Shown here in pieces: positions 20,421 to 29,152 of a stretch of DNA of 64,000 nucleotides. The position numbers and the translations under genes are program-made. Numbering within the stretch: position 1 is the stretch's first letter; each line of letters opens with the position of its first letter. The notes under the pieces were generated by a model, which saw nothing but the letters and a program-made list of their open reading frames with translations, searched no databases and was not told the DNA's origin. The stretch lies in NCBI GenBank assembly GCA_963739795.1, contig CAVUBL010000004.1:1-64000 (forward strand), given 5' to 3'. The DNA is from CAVUBL01 sp963739795. GTDB lineage: Bacteria > Acidobacteriota > Thermoanaerobaculia > Multivoradales > DATKCC01.

Positions 20421-20460
20421 CGCTCACCGGCCGCGAGGGCCGGCGGGCATCACGATCGGG

Positions 20461-20856
20461 TTACCGATCGGTAGTGCGGGCGGAAGTCGCCTCCCAGTAC
20501 GGCGCCACACCATAGAAGGTGTGGATCTCGGTGCCCCACTGACGGTCGGCGCTCTTCGGCCACTCGTTCTTGTTGAAGCCCGGCGCGGTCTTCAGCTTGT
20601 CCTTGGGGACGTCCAGCACGAACTCCTTGCGCTCGGCCTTCAGCTCGAGAGCGCGGAACGGAACGGCGAACAGCTTGTCGCCCATGCCGAGGAAGCCGCC
20701 GAAGGACAGTACGGCATAGCCGACGTGCCCGGTCTGCGGGTCGATCATGAGCTCTTTGATCTCGCCGAGGTGCTCGCCCTGCGGGTTGACGACCTTGTCA
20801 CCCATCAGGGTGCTTGTGGACAGAACGTTCATGCGGGTAGCGGTAGCGGTGGTCAT
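20461..20856 (-). CDS. PRC-barrel domain protein
   Basis: This 131-residue protein is built around a PRC-barrel beta domain: 'GDKVVNPQGEHLGEIKELMIDPQTGHVGYAVLSFGG' covers roughly residues 18-55 and 'KLFAVPFRAL' follows. The C-terminal part has 'FNKNEWP', common in stand-alone PRC-barrel proteins linked to stress or photosynthesis-independent roles. The ATG at 20856 has AAGGAA about 10 nt upstream; a start 13 codons earlier is possible. It is monocistronic, with its own strong promoter (21025-21053), a leader of about 160 nt and a terminator, suggesting high and perhaps stress-dependent expression. Confidence 0.9.
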   Translation of the reverse strand: MTTATATRMNVLSTSTLMGDKVVNPQGEHLGEIKELMIDPQTGHVGYAVLSFGGFLGMGDKLFAVPFRALELKAERKEFVLDVPKDKLKTAPGFNKNEWPKSADRQWGTEIHTFYGVAPYWEATSARTTDR

Positions 20857-21024
20857 CGTAAAGGGTTCCTTCCCGGAAATAAATCTTTTTGTCACTTCCG
20901 AACGATGGTACTACTGGGCCGTTGGGTTCGATCTCTAACGAAATCGAGAGCCTATGTCGGAAGGGGTTTCGGCGCCCGGCTTTGGAGCCCGACGCTTTGG
21001 GTCTCTCGCCGATCCAGCAAGGAC

Positions 21025-21053
21025 ATAATAAAGTTTTTTTTCGAGTTTGTCAA
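21025..21053 (-). promoter_or_regulatory. Sigma-70-type promoter of the PRC-barrel gene
   Basis: On the minus strand TTGACA (21048-21053) and TATTAT (21025-21030) are separated by exactly 17 nt that include eight A residues in a row. The predicted start near 21018 gives a 5' leader of about 160 nt before the ATG at 20856. Within 20857-21232 I see no gene. Confidence 0.85.
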
Positions 21054-21232
21054 GCGGGGTGACGGCGCCCGAATCCGGTCGGCCGCCGGTTCGGCCGCCG
21101 ATCGGCCGTTCACGGCGGGGGAGCCCCCCGGCTCCGCCAGGCCTCGGCGACGCTCCGCGATGAACCCGCGGGTGAGCGGTGCGGGCTAGAATCGGAGCCG
21201 CGCCACGGTGCGGAGCCGTGGCCCCACCTTCC

Positions 21233-22615
21233 ATGAGCCCGCTTCGGCCTCAGCCGGCCTTGCCCCAGCCCTTCCGGCCGCTCCTCGCCGCGACGCGATC
21301 CGAGTCGATCCGCGGCCAGGAATCAGGCCTGATTCTGCTCAACCTGACCGTGCTCGCCGGCCTCGCCGGCCTGCACGTCCTCTTCTCACCCGCTCTCGGT
21401 GCGCCGTCGCGGCTGTTCTTCGCATTCGTGTTTGGGCGCTTCGCCATGCAGGTGCTCGAGCTGCTCGGGCTGCACCTGCTGCCCGACGAGCTCACCCAGC
21501 GCTTGCTGCCGATCTACGCTCATGCCTCGATCTGGCTCAACGTCGGCTTCGCCTTCCTGATCGCCTGGCTCGCCCACTTCCAGGACAGCCACTACGTGGC
21601 GCTGATGGTGATTCCGGTGATCGCCGCCTCGTTCCGGTACCGCTGGGTTGGGATCTCGCTGGTGGTCGCCGCGGCGGTCGCGCTCACTTTCCTCCAGGTC
21701 TGGCTCTTCTTCCATAGCCGGGGCGCGGCCCGGCTCTCCGAGTACTTCGAGGCCACCAACGTGGTGTTGATCTACGTGGTGGTGGCGGTGATCGTGTCGT
21801 TCCTGGCGCGCCAGGTGCGGAGCGAGCAGGCCGCCCTCGAGCACAACCTGGCGGAGCTCGAGCGCACCCGCGACCGGCTGGTCGAGGAGGAGAAGCTGGC
21901 CGCCGTCGGCCGGTTGGCGAGCTCGATCGCCCACGAGATCCGCAACCCGGTGAGCCTCATCGTGAGCTCGCTGGAGATGGCCCGCGAGGGCCGCGGTACG
22001 CTCTCGGCCGGCGACCTCGAGGAGATCGTCCTGGGCGAAGCCGCCCGGCTCGAGAAGCTCACGTCCGACTTCCTGCTGTCGGCCCGGCAGCGGCCGCCGG
22101 AGAGGCGCCCGACCGCTCTCGCGGACACGCTCGAGTACGTGGCCAGCCTGGCCGGAGGGCGGGCTTCCGACGCCGGCGTCGATCTGGCCGTCCACTGCCC
22201 CGAAGGCCTCACCGCCGACGTCGACGCCTTCCAGCTCCACCAGGCGTTGCTCAACCTGGTGCTCAACGCCGTCGACGCCGTGACCGGCGGCGGCACGGTG
22301 ACCCTCGCCGCCGCCGTGCTCGACGACGGGACCGTAGCCGGCGCGGCCGGCGGTGTTCGGCTCACAGTCGAGGACGATGGCGCCGCCATTCCGGACGACG
22401 TCGTCGAGCGGATCTTCGAGCCCTTCTTCACGACCAGGGACGCGGGGACGGGGCTCGGGTTGACCATCGCCCGCAACGTCGCTCGGGCCCACGGAGGCGA
22501 CCTGGAGCTCGAGGTCAACCGACCCGGTGGGGTGCGGATGGCGATCGAGCTGCCCGGGTGCCGCCTCGCGGCCGCCGCCGGGCGCGCGGTTTCCGCCCCG
22601 CCGGCGGCACGGTGA
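21233..22615 (+). CDS. Membrane sensor histidine kinase
   Basis: This 460-residue protein has about six membrane spans in residues 30-195, a short coiled linker, a HisKA domain with 'SSIAHEIRNP' (phospho-His near 233), and an HATPase domain with N-box 'LLNLVLNAVDA', 'VEDDGAAIP' and 'GTGLGLTIA' G-boxes. No extracytoplasmic domain is apparent, so the signal may be sensed in the membrane. The ATG at 21233 is used; an earlier in-frame start would add 18 residues. It is followed 12 nt later by an NtrC-type regulator, making a two-component pair. The next gene downstream has a sigma-54 promoter. Confidence 0.92.
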   Translation: MSPLRPQPALPQPFRPLLAATRSESIRGQESGLILLNLTVLAGLAGLHVLFSPALGAPSRLFFAFVFGRFAMQVLELLGLHLLPDELTQRLLPIYAHASIWLNVGFAFLIAWLAHFQDSHYVALMVIPVIAASFRYRWVGISLVVAAAVALTFLQVWLFFHSRGAARLSEYFEATNVVLIYVVVAVIVSFLARQVRSEQAALEHNLAELERTRDRLVEEEKLAAVGRLASSIAHEIRNPVSLIVSSLEMAREGRGTLSAGDLEEIVLGEAARLEKLTSDFLLSARQRPPERRPTALADTLEYVASLAGGRASDAGVDLAVHCPEGLTADVDAFQLHQALLNLVLNAVDAVTGGGTVTLAAAVLDDGTVAGAAGGVRLTVEDDGAAIPDDVVERIFEPFFTTRDAGTGLGLTIARNVARAHGGDLELEVNRPGGVRMAIELPGCRLAAAAGRAVSAPPAAR

Positions 22616-22627
22616 TCGGGCTCTGAC

Positions 22628-24034
22628 ATGGCACGGCTGCTGATCGTCGACGATGAAGCGCCCATGCGGCGGGTGCTGGCCTCGCTGCTCGAGGAAGCGG
22701 GCCACGAGGTGGTGGCGGCGGGAGGCGTCTTGGAGGCCCGGCGCACCCTCGCCACCGGGCTGTTCGACCTGGTGATCACCGACCAGAAGATGCCCGACGG
22801 GGAAGGGCTCGACCTGTTGGACCACGTGCAGGAGAGCGACCCGGCGCTGCCGGTCGTCGTGCTCACCGCCTTCGCCACGGTCGAGCTGGCGGTCGACGCC
22901 ATGCGCCGCGGCGCCTTCGACTTCATCACCAAGCCTTTCGTGCCCACCCAGGTGCGGGCGGTGGTCGCCCGGGCGACCGAACGGGTCGAGCTGCTGCGCG
23001 AGAACGCCCGGCTGCGCCGCGAGGTCCGCAGCCGGGGAGGCGCAGAGATGGTCGGCGGCAGCGCGGCTCTCACCCGGGTGCGCGACCTCATCGAGCGCGT
23101 CGGGCCGACGCACGCCACGGTCCTGGTGACCGGCGAGACCGGCACCGGCAAGGAGCTCGTGGCCCGCGCCCTCCACGCCGCGAGCCCGCGGCGGGACCGG
23201 CCGTTCGTCGCCGTCAACTGCGCCGCCTTCGCCGAGACCCTGCTCGACAGCGAGCTCTTCGGCCACGAGAAGGGGGCGTTCACCGGCGCCGACCGCTCCC
23301 GTCCGGGGGTCTTCGAGGCCGCCCACCGGGGCACGCTCTTCCTCGACGAGGCGGGCGACATGCCGCTCGCGCTCCAGGCGAAGCTGCTGCGCGTGCTGGT
23401 CGACGGCTCCCTGTTGCGCGTCGGCTCCACCGAGCCGCGGCAGGTCGACGTGCGGATCGTGGTCGCCACACACCGGGACCTGGAGCAGCGGGTGCGCGAC
23501 GGCGCCTTCCGGGAGGACCTCTACTACCGCCTGGCGGTCGTGCCGATCCACGTGCCGCCGCTTCGCGAGCGCCGGGAGGACGTGCCGCCGCTGGTGGCGC
23601 ACTTTCTGCGCCAGGTGGCGACCGAGCTCAAGGTGCGTCCCCGGACGATGACACCCGAGGCCCTCGCCCGTCTGACCCGTTACCCGCTGCCCGGCAACGC
23701 CCGGGAGCTCCGCAACCTGGTGGAGCGGGCCACCATCCTCGCCCGCGACCAGGTGATCGGCGTCGAGGACCTGCCCGCCCTCGAGCCGGAGCCGGCGGAG
23801 GCCGGCGGTCCGGCCGGTGGCGACCCGGTCGATCGGATCGTCGCCACCCTCGGCGAGCGGGTGGATCTGCGCGAGCTGCTCGACCGGATCGAGCGGCGCC
23901 TGATCGAGCAGGTGCTCGCCGAGGCCGGCGGCGTCCAGGCCGAGGCCGCTCGGCGCCTCGGCATCTCCCGGAGCGACATGTCGTACAAGGTGCGTCGGCT
24001 GGGGATCGACGTTTCCCCGGCCGACGACGTCTGA
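22628..24034 (+). CDS. Sigma-54-dependent response regulator (NtrC family)
   Basis: This 468-residue regulator has a receiver domain (1-120, with 'IVDDE', Asp in 'LVITDQKMPDG' and Lys of 'ITKPF'), an AAA+ domain with Walker A 'GETGTGKE', the sigma-54 contact motif 'GAFTGA', Walker B 'LFLDEAGD' and an arginine-finger region. It ends in a Fis-type HTH ('AARRLGISRSDMSYKVRRLGI'). It should oligomerise when phosphorylated by the adjacent kinase and activate sigma-54 RNA polymerase. The nearest such promoter is at 24150-24164, about 115 nt after its stop. Confidence 0.96.
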   Translation: MARLLIVDDEAPMRRVLASLLEEAGHEVVAAGGVLEARRTLATGLFDLVITDQKMPDGEGLDLLDHVQESDPALPVVVLTAFATVELAVDAMRRGAFDFITKPFVPTQVRAVVARATERVELLRENARLRREVRSRGGAEMVGGSAALTRVRDLIERVGPTHATVLVTGETGTGKELVARALHAASPRRDRPFVAVNCAAFAETLLDSELFGHEKGAFTGADRSRPGVFEAAHRGTLFLDEAGDMPLALQAKLLRVLVDGSLLRVGSTEPRQVDVRIVVATHRDLEQRVRDGAFREDLYYRLAVVPIHVPPLRERREDVPPLVAHFLRQVATELKVRPRTMTPEALARLTRYPLPGNARELRNLVERATILARDQVIGVEDLPALEPEPAEAGGPAGGDPVDRIVATLGERVDLRELLDRIERRLIEQVLAEAGGVQAEAARRLGISRSDMSYKVRRLGIDVSPADDV

Positions 24035-24054
24035 ATCTTGCGACGCCGGTCGCG

Positions 24055-24080
24055 GGAGCGTTCGAGAATTTTGACGCTCC
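24055..24080 (+). promoter_or_regulatory. Inverted repeat, candidate enhancer site for the NtrC-type regulator
   Basis: GGAGCGT (24055-24061) and ACGCTCC (24074-24080) form a perfect inverted repeat with a 12-nt centre. It starts about 95 nt upstream of the -24 element of the sigma-54 promoter, the usual distance for an activator site. It could also act as a weak terminator stem for the regulator gene, but no T-run follows. Confidence 0.5.
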
Positions 24081-24149
24081 TCCCGGAGGAAGCGCTCCAC
24101 CCTGACGATAAGCCCTTTGTTTGCAATCGTCGGGCGATCCACCTCCAGG

Positions 24150-24164
24150 TGGCACTCCGCTTGC
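24150..24164 (+). promoter_or_regulatory. Sigma-54 (-24/-12) promoter of rubrerythrin
   Basis: TGGCAC (24150-24155), 5 nt, then TTGC (24161-24164) is an exact match to the sigma-54 consensus with correct GG/GC spacing. It lies about 75 nt upstream of the rubrerythrin ATG and just downstream of the NtrC-type regulator gene. Confidence 0.9.
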
Positions 24165-24241
24165 GGTAGGTCCTCGTCGACGGCGGGCACACGGCCAGCC
24201 GATCGACTCTCACCAACCGCACAGACTCGGAGGTAGCTCTA

Positions 24242-24877
24242 ATGACGATTTCCTGGAAGTCCCTCGTCTCCCTGGCCACGGTGGTGGCCCTCGTCCTGCT
24301 CGCCCTCCCGACCGGCGCGTTCGCCGCCAAGCCGCCGGCCGGCAAGAGCCTCGACAACCTGATGACCGCCTTCAACGGCGAATCGAACGCCCATGCGCGG
24401 TATCTGGCGTTCGCCGAAAAGGCCGACCAGGAGGGCTACGGCAAGGCCGCCAGCCTGTTCCGCGCCGCCGCCCGTGCCGAGGAGATCCACGCCGCCAACC
24501 ACGCCAAGGTGATCACGGCCATGGGCGGCAGCCCGAAGGCGACGATCGAGACACCCGAGGTGAAGACCACTGCCGACAACCTGTCGGCGGCCATCGCCGG
24601 TGAATCCTACGAGCGCGACACCATGTACCCGGAGTTCCTCGCCGCGGCCCGCACCGAGCGCAATGCCGACGCCATCCAGACCTTCAACTACGCGAAGACC
24701 GCCGAAGCAGAGCACGCCAAGCTCTACCAGGCGGCCCTCGACAACCTCACCGAGATGAAGGGCGGCGGGGTCACCTACTACGTCTGCTCCGTCTGCGGCT
24801 ACACCACGACCAACCTCGACTTCTCGAAGTGCCTCTCCTGCTTCAGCCCGAAGGAGAAGTACGTCGCCGTCGCCTGA
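24242..24877 (+). CDS. Exported rubrerythrin (diiron peroxidase with rubredoxin-like site)
   Basis: This 211-residue protein has a Sec signal peptide (1-28, cut near 'AFA-AK'), a four-helix diiron domain with 'ESNAHARY', 'EEIHAANH', 'ESYERDTMY' and 'EAEHAKLY' ligand segments, and a C-terminal rubredoxin-like site with 'CSVCGY' and 'CLSC'. Rubrerythrins reduce hydrogen peroxide. They are normally cytoplasmic, so the signal peptide points to a periplasmic form. GGAGGT lies before the ATG. The perfect sigma-54 promoter upstream and the adjacent kinase/regulator pair suggest two-component control. Confidence 0.93.
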   Translation: MTISWKSLVSLATVVALVLLALPTGAFAAKPPAGKSLDNLMTAFNGESNAHARYLAFAEKADQEGYGKAASLFRAAARAEEIHAANHAKVITAMGGSPKATIETPEVKTTADNLSAAIAGESYERDTMYPEFLAAARTERNADAIQTFNYAKTAEAEHAKLYQAALDNLTEMKGGGVTYYVCSVCGYTTTNLDFSKCLSCFSPKEKYVAVA

Positions 24878-24979
24878 TCCGACCTTCGAGAGCCCGACCG
24901 GTCGCCGGTCGCCGCATCCCCGCGCACGGCGCGGAGCGGTGGCCGGTGGCCCCTCACCCCGATTGAAAGGAGCCGCTTG

Positions 24980-25528
24980 ATGATCGATCTGCCGCCCATC
25001 CCCTCGTGGGACGCCCTCCATCCTCTCGTCGTCCACTTCCCCGTCGCTCTGCTGCTGGTGGCGCCGGTCCTCGTTCTGCTCGGGCTGGTGCTGGAGCCGA
25101 AGCGTGGTCGCGGCATACTCGTCGCGGCGCTCGTCCTGATGGTCCTGGGCACGGTCGCCTCCTGGGTGGCCGTGGGGACCGGCGAAGCCGCCGGCCGCAT
25201 GGCCGAACGGACGCCCGCCGTGAGCGCCATCCTGGAGCAGCACCAGGAGCTCGCCGAGAGCGTCCGGTTGGTGTTCACAGCGCTGACCGCCGTCTTCGCC
25301 GCCGTGTTGTTCGTGCCGGCCCTGATGCGGCGTCAGCTCGGTCGCGCGGCGACCACGTCGCTCTTGGTGGTCTTTCTCGGCTTCTACGCCGTCGGCGCCC
25401 TGCTGCTCGCCAACACGGCCCACAACGGCGGTCGCCTGGTGCACGAGCAAGGGGTGCACGCTCTCATGGCGTTCTCGCCTCTGCCCCAGGTGACGGCCGA
25501 GCTCGGCGAGGCGGAGCTCGACGACTGA
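24980..25528 (+). CDS. DUF2231-like membrane protein
   Basis: This 182-residue integral membrane protein has four to five spans and an N-terminal 'LHPLVVHFPVALLL' segment typical of DUF2231 proteins, which resemble the cytochrome b561 fold; further His residues ('TAHNGGRLVHEQGVH') lie near the C-terminus and could bind heme. The ATG at 24980 has GAAAGGAGCC upstream. It lies about 100 nt after the rubrerythrin gene and may be in the same transcript, where it could supply electrons to the periplasm; that role is inference. Confidence 0.8.
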   Translation: MIDLPPIPSWDALHPLVVHFPVALLLVAPVLVLLGLVLEPKRGRGILVAALVLMVLGTVASWVAVGTGEAAGRMAERTPAVSAILEQHQELAESVRLVFTALTAVFAAVLFVPALMRRQLGRAATTSLLVVFLGFYAVGALLLANTAHNGGRLVHEQGVHALMAFSPLPQVTAELGEAELDD

Positions 25529-25555
25529 CGGCGAGGTCACCGTGGAGTCGACGGA

Positions 25556-25579
25556 GCCGGCGCGGTCGGGCGCGCCGGC
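25556..25579. other. GC-rich hairpin between DUF2231 and sigma-factor genes
   Basis: GCCGGCGCG and CGCGCCGGC form a perfect 9-bp stem around a 6-nt loop. No T-run follows, so it may be a Rho-assisted terminator or a mRNA-stabilising structure at the boundary of two transcripts. Confidence 0.5.
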
Positions 25580-25622
25580 TAACCGTCGCGGCCTCCCTCC
25601 GTACTGTGGATAGGGAGGCCGA

Positions 25623-26210
25623 ATGACCGCCGAAGAACAAGCCGCTATCCGCGACACGCGAGCCGGGAACCCGGACGCGTTCGCCGTTCTCGTGCGGCTC
25701 CATTCCCGCTCCCTCTACCGGGTGGCGGTGCGCATCCTGGGCCATCCGGCCCGGGCCGAGGACGTGGTCCAGGAGACCTTCCTCCGGGCCTACCGCGCCC
25801 TCGATCGCTTCCAGGAGCGGGGCGAGGTCTGGCCCTGGCTCCGCCGCATCGCGACCAACGCGGCTATCGACGAGCTGCGTCGGTCTCGCCGCGAGGCTCC
25901 CCTCGACGCCGAAGACCGCGACGAGGAGCTGCCCGCGGCGCCGCATCCGGCCAGCTCCGAGCCCTCCCCCGATCGCCGGACCGCCTCGGCGGAGGTGGGG
26001 CGGGCGGCTCGGCGGGCCCTCGCCACGCTCTCGCCCGACGAACGGGCGGCCTTCGTCATGCGCCACGTGGAAGGCTGCTCGATCGCCGAGATCAGCCGCG
26101 CCCTGGGCAAGCGCGAGAACGCAACGAAACAATCGATCTTCCGCGCTGTGCGCAAGCTCAGGCGCTCGCTCGTCGCGTGGACGGAGGTATGCCGTGAAGA
26201 GCTGGCGTGA
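25623..26210 (+). CDS. ECF-family RNA polymerase sigma factor
   Basis: This 195-residue sigma-70 factor has region 2 ('ILGHPARAEDVVQETFLRAYRALDRF', about 40-65) and region 4 ('LATLSPDERAAFVMRHVEGCSIAEISRALGKREN', about 135-168), separated by an acidic linker. GGGAGGCC precedes the ATG. The next gene overlaps it by 17 nt and encodes a membrane protein of anti-sigma type. The block continues with two exported HEAT-repeat proteins, which are the likely regulon or signal partners. Confidence 0.94.
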   Translation: MTAEEQAAIRDTRAGNPDAFAVLVRLHSRSLYRVAVRILGHPARAEDVVQETFLRAYRALDRFQERGEVWPWLRRIATNAAIDELRRSRREAPLDAEDRDEELPAAPHPASSEPSPDRRTASAEVGRAARRALATLSPDERAAFVMRHVEGCSIAEISRALGKRENATKQSIFRAVRKLRRSLVAWTEVCREELA

Positions 26211-26958
26211 CGAGGACCTGATCCTGCACCTTTATGGCGAGCATCCGCGTGGCGGCGAGCTGGAGCGCGACCTGGCGGCGCGGCCCGAGCTGCGCGAGCG
26301 TTTCGAGGCCCTCCGCCGCGACCTCGCGGCCTTCGGCGAGCTGGAGGCGCCCGAGCCGAGGCCGGGCCTCGAAGAGCGCGTCTGGGCCCGGCTCCGGCCC
26401 CAGCTTCGGCCCCAGCTCGCGGGGGCGCGGTCGCGGCCGGGACGGTCAGGCATGGGGGAGCTCGCTCCCCGGCGGGGCTGGCGTTTCGCCGCCGTCGCCG
26501 CCGCGCTGACCCTCGCCCTCATCGGCGCCTACCTCTTCGGCCGCCTCTCCGTGGCCCCGGCTCCGCCGGCCTCCTCGAGCCCCTCGGCCTCGGCCGAGCG
26601 GCCCTTCTCCGCCGCGGCCCGCGAGCGCATCCTGCGGGCCTCGGTGGCCGACCACCTCGAGAGCTCGTCGCTCCTCCTGACCGACCTCGCCCACGCCTCG
26701 GCCGACCAGAACCTCGGTGACGAGCGCGTGTGGGCGGCGTCGCTCCTCGCCGAGAACCGCCTCTACCGCCGGGCGGCCGAGCGCGCCGGGCAGCGCCGCA
26801 TCGTGGCGCTCTTAGGCGAGCTCGAGCCGTTCCTCGTGGAGCTCGCCAACGGCACCGCCGCGGACGACGTTCCCGCGTTGCAGCACCGCATGAACCAGAA
26901 CGACCTGCTGTTCAAGGTGCGAGTCGTCGGCTCGCGCCTCCAACCCAACAACCTGTGA
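26194..26958 (+). CDS. Membrane-bound anti-sigma-factor-like protein
   Basis: This 254-residue protein starts at GTG 26194, 5 nt after GGAGGT, inside the end of the sigma gene. The N-terminal cytoplasmic part (1-85) has the short helical layout of anti-sigma domains ('DEDLILHLYGEHPRGGELERDLAARPELRERFEALRR' spans residues 6-42) but no zinc-binding HxxxCxxC. One membrane span lies at about 92-113, and a periplasmic helical domain follows. The tight overlap with the sigma gene is the best evidence for the role. Confidence 0.82.
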   Translation: MKSWRDEDLILHLYGEHPRGGELERDLAARPELRERFEALRRDLAAFGELEAPEPRPGLEERVWARLRPQLRPQLAGARSRPGRSGMGELAPRRGWRFAAVAAALTLALIGAYLFGRLSVAPAPPASSSPSASAERPFSAAARERILRASVADHLESSSLLLTDLAHASADQNLGDERVWAASLLAENRLYRRAAERAGQRRIVALLGELEPFLVELANGTAADDVPALQHRMNQNDLLFKVRVVGSRLQPNNL

Positions 26959-26990
26959 CCGACAACCTCCGACGCCAAGGGAGACCCGCC

Positions 26991-28271
26991 ATGAAGCGCA
27001 CCCTCCGCTCCACCCTATTGAGCCTCACCCTCGCGGCCCTCGCCACCGGCGTCGTCGCGGTCGCCCTGCCGGCGCCTCTCTCGGCTGCGGCGGCGGACGA
27101 CGCCCGGGCGCCCCACAGCGACCGCTACCGCGCCGGCCAGCGCGCCCTGGCCGACGAGCGCTGGTCCGACGCGCTCGAGACCTTCTCGGCGATCGCCGCC
27201 GAGCGCGGCGCGGAGGCCGACGCGGCCCTCTACTGGAAGGCCTGGGCGCAGTCGAAGCTCGACCGCCGCGCCGAGGCGCTGACCACCATCGCGACCCTCG
27301 AAAGCACCTATCCCAAGAGCTCGTGGCTCGGCGACGCCCGGGCCCTGGAGATCCAGATCCGCGGCTCGCGGGGCGCGGAGGCCGGCGCAGGCGTGTCGGC
27401 GGGCCGGGGAGCGAGCGCGGGGACGGCGAGCGCCTCCTCGGACGATGAGGACCTCCAGCTCTACGCTCTCGACAGCCTGATGCAGGCCGACCCGGTCAAG
27501 GCCGTGCCGATCCTGGAGCGCTTCCTCACCGGCGACCATCCGGTGAAGCTTAAGAAGCGGGCCCTCTTCGTGCTGTCGCAGAGCGATTCGCCGCGGGCCC
27601 GCGAGATCCTCCTCGACACGGTGCGCCGGGGCGATCCGCCCGAGCTCCGGGTCGAGGCGGTGCGCGACCTGGGCGTGGCGGGGGGTGACGAGAACCTGGC
27701 CGCCCTCTCCGGGATCTGGAAAGGGGCGTCGCCCGAAGTCAAGGCCGCGGTGCTCGACGCCTGGATGATCGCCGACCAGTCCGCGCCGGTTCTGGAAGCC
27801 GCCCGCTCGGAGGCCGATCCGGGGCTCCGCGCCAAGGCGATCGACCAGCTCGGCGCGATGGACGCCTCGAAGGAGCTCGTAGAGCTCTACGGCGCGGAGA
27901 AGGACCCGGAGCTGCGCGGCAAGATCCTCGGCGCCCTGGGCGTCGCCGGCGACGTGGCCGACCTCGCCAAGGTGGTGAAGAGCGAGGCCGATCCGAAGCT
28001 CCGGGGACAGGCCATCGAGGCGATCGGCATCGCCGGCGGGCCCGCGGCGACCGAGCAGCTCAAGGCACTGTACGCCGGGGAGAAGGATCGCGCCGTGCGC
28101 GAGCGGATCCTGAACGCCTTCATGATCTCGGGCGACGCCCACTCGCTGGTCGCCCTCTTCCGCCAGGAGAAGGACCCGCAGCTCAAGCGCAAGATCGTCC
28201 AGGTCCTCTCGTTCATGGACGACCCGGAGTCCCAGGCGCTCCTCGAGGAGCTGCTCGGGGCGAAGTCGTGA
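26991..28271 (+). CDS. Exported HEAT-repeat protein with N-terminal TPR-like unit
   Basis: This 426-residue protein has a signal peptide (1-34), a TPR-like pair ('YRAGQRALADERWSDALETF'), an Ala/Gly/Ser-rich linker and about eight HEAT-type repeats (about 155-420, for example 'DPELRGKILGALGVAGDVADL'). HEAT solenoids bind other proteins and no enzyme motif is present. AAGGGAGA precedes the ATG. It overlaps the following HEAT gene by 4 nt, and both follow the sigma/anti-sigma pair, so the four genes form one operon. Confidence 0.88.
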   Translation: MKRTLRSTLLSLTLAALATGVVAVALPAPLSAAAADDARAPHSDRYRAGQRALADERWSDALETFSAIAAERGAEADAALYWKAWAQSKLDRRAEALTTIATLESTYPKSSWLGDARALEIQIRGSRGAEAGAGVSAGRGASAGTASASSDDEDLQLYALDSLMQADPVKAVPILERFLTGDHPVKLKKRALFVLSQSDSPRAREILLDTVRRGDPPELRVEAVRDLGVAGGDENLAALSGIWKGASPEVKAAVLDAWMIADQSAPVLEAARSEADPGLRAKAIDQLGAMDASKELVELYGAEKDPELRGKILGALGVAGDVADLAKVVKSEADPKLRGQAIEAIGIAGGPAATEQLKALYAGEKDRAVRERILNAFMISGDAHSLVALFRQEKDPQLKRKIVQVLSFMDDPESQALLEELLGAKS

Positions 28272-29131
28272 GCGGGCGCCTCACCCTGGCGCTCGCGCTG
28301 GCCGGGCTCGCGGCGGGCCTCCCGGGCTCCGCAGCGGCCTCGCCGCCCGCTCCGGCCGCCTCGGCGATCGCCCACGCGCAGCTCGAGAGCCGGCAGGTGG
28401 CCGACCCGGCCGCGGCCGTCGCCTCCGTCGGGGCCGGCCCCGCGTGGATCGCCTGGACCGTCCCGGCGACCGAGCGGGCGGCGAACGTCTGCTGCTTCGG
28501 TCGCGACTGGAGCCGGCGCGGCTGCTCGCTGGCCGAGGAGGGGCACGGCTGGGGGAGCAGTGATCGCTGGCGCGATCCGGCGGCGCCCCGGGTGCTGCGG
28601 GTCCTCGCCGAGATCACTGGCGGCCGGCCCGTGCGCCTGATCGCCGTGGGTGCCGCCTGTCCGGTCGACGCCGGCGGGCGCCGGGTGGTCGAGCTCACCG
28701 GCGTCGAGGCCGAGCGCTCCGTCGACCTGCTCGAGCGCTGGAGCTCGGGCGCCGCCCCCGAGCGGGTGCGCCAGGCGGCCCTCGCCGCCCTCGCCTACCA
28801 CGCCTCGCCGTCGGCCGCCGAGCGGCTGGCACGCATGGGCAGAAGCAGCGCGGACCGGGAGCGCCGCGGGCAGGCCCTCTTCTGGCTCGCCGAGACCGGG
28901 GACCCGCGGGCCGGCGGCTGGATCGAGGACGTGATCGCCCGCGACCCGGACTCCCACGTCCGCGAGCAGGCGGTCTTTGCCCTATCCCAGGTGGTCGGAG
29001 CGGTGCCGCGCCTGTCTCGCCTACTCCGCGAGACGGATCACCCGGACGTGCGCCGCCAGGCTCTCTTCTGGCTCGCCCAGAGCGACGACCCCCGCGCCCT
29101 CGCCGAGCTCGACCGCATCCTCAATCCCTGA
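28268..29131 (+). CDS. Exported HEAT-repeat protein
   Basis: This 287-residue protein starts at GTG 28268, overlapping the previous stop. It has a signal peptide (about 1-24), a Cys-containing middle part ('NVCCFGRDWSRRGCSL' near 75-90, perhaps disulfide-bonded) and four HEAT-type repeats in the C-terminal half (about 160-287, 'VRRQALFWLAQSDDPRALAEL'). It probably pairs with the larger HEAT protein. It is the last gene before a MITE-like element that begins 22 nt after its stop. Confidence 0.87.
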   Translation: MSGRLTLALALAGLAAGLPGSAAASPPAPAASAIAHAQLESRQVADPAAAVASVGAGPAWIAWTVPATERAANVCCFGRDWSRRGCSLAEEGHGWGSSDRWRDPAAPRVLRVLAEITGGRPVRLIAVGAACPVDAGGRRVVELTGVEAERSVDLLERWSSGAAPERVRQAALAALAYHASPSAAERLARMGRSSADRERRGQALFWLAETGDPRAGGWIEDVIARDPDSHVREQAVFALSQVVGAVPRLSRLLRETDHPDVRRQALFWLAQSDDPRALAELDRILNP

Positions 29132-29152
29132 CCTCAGAGCTTGTGGGTCACT

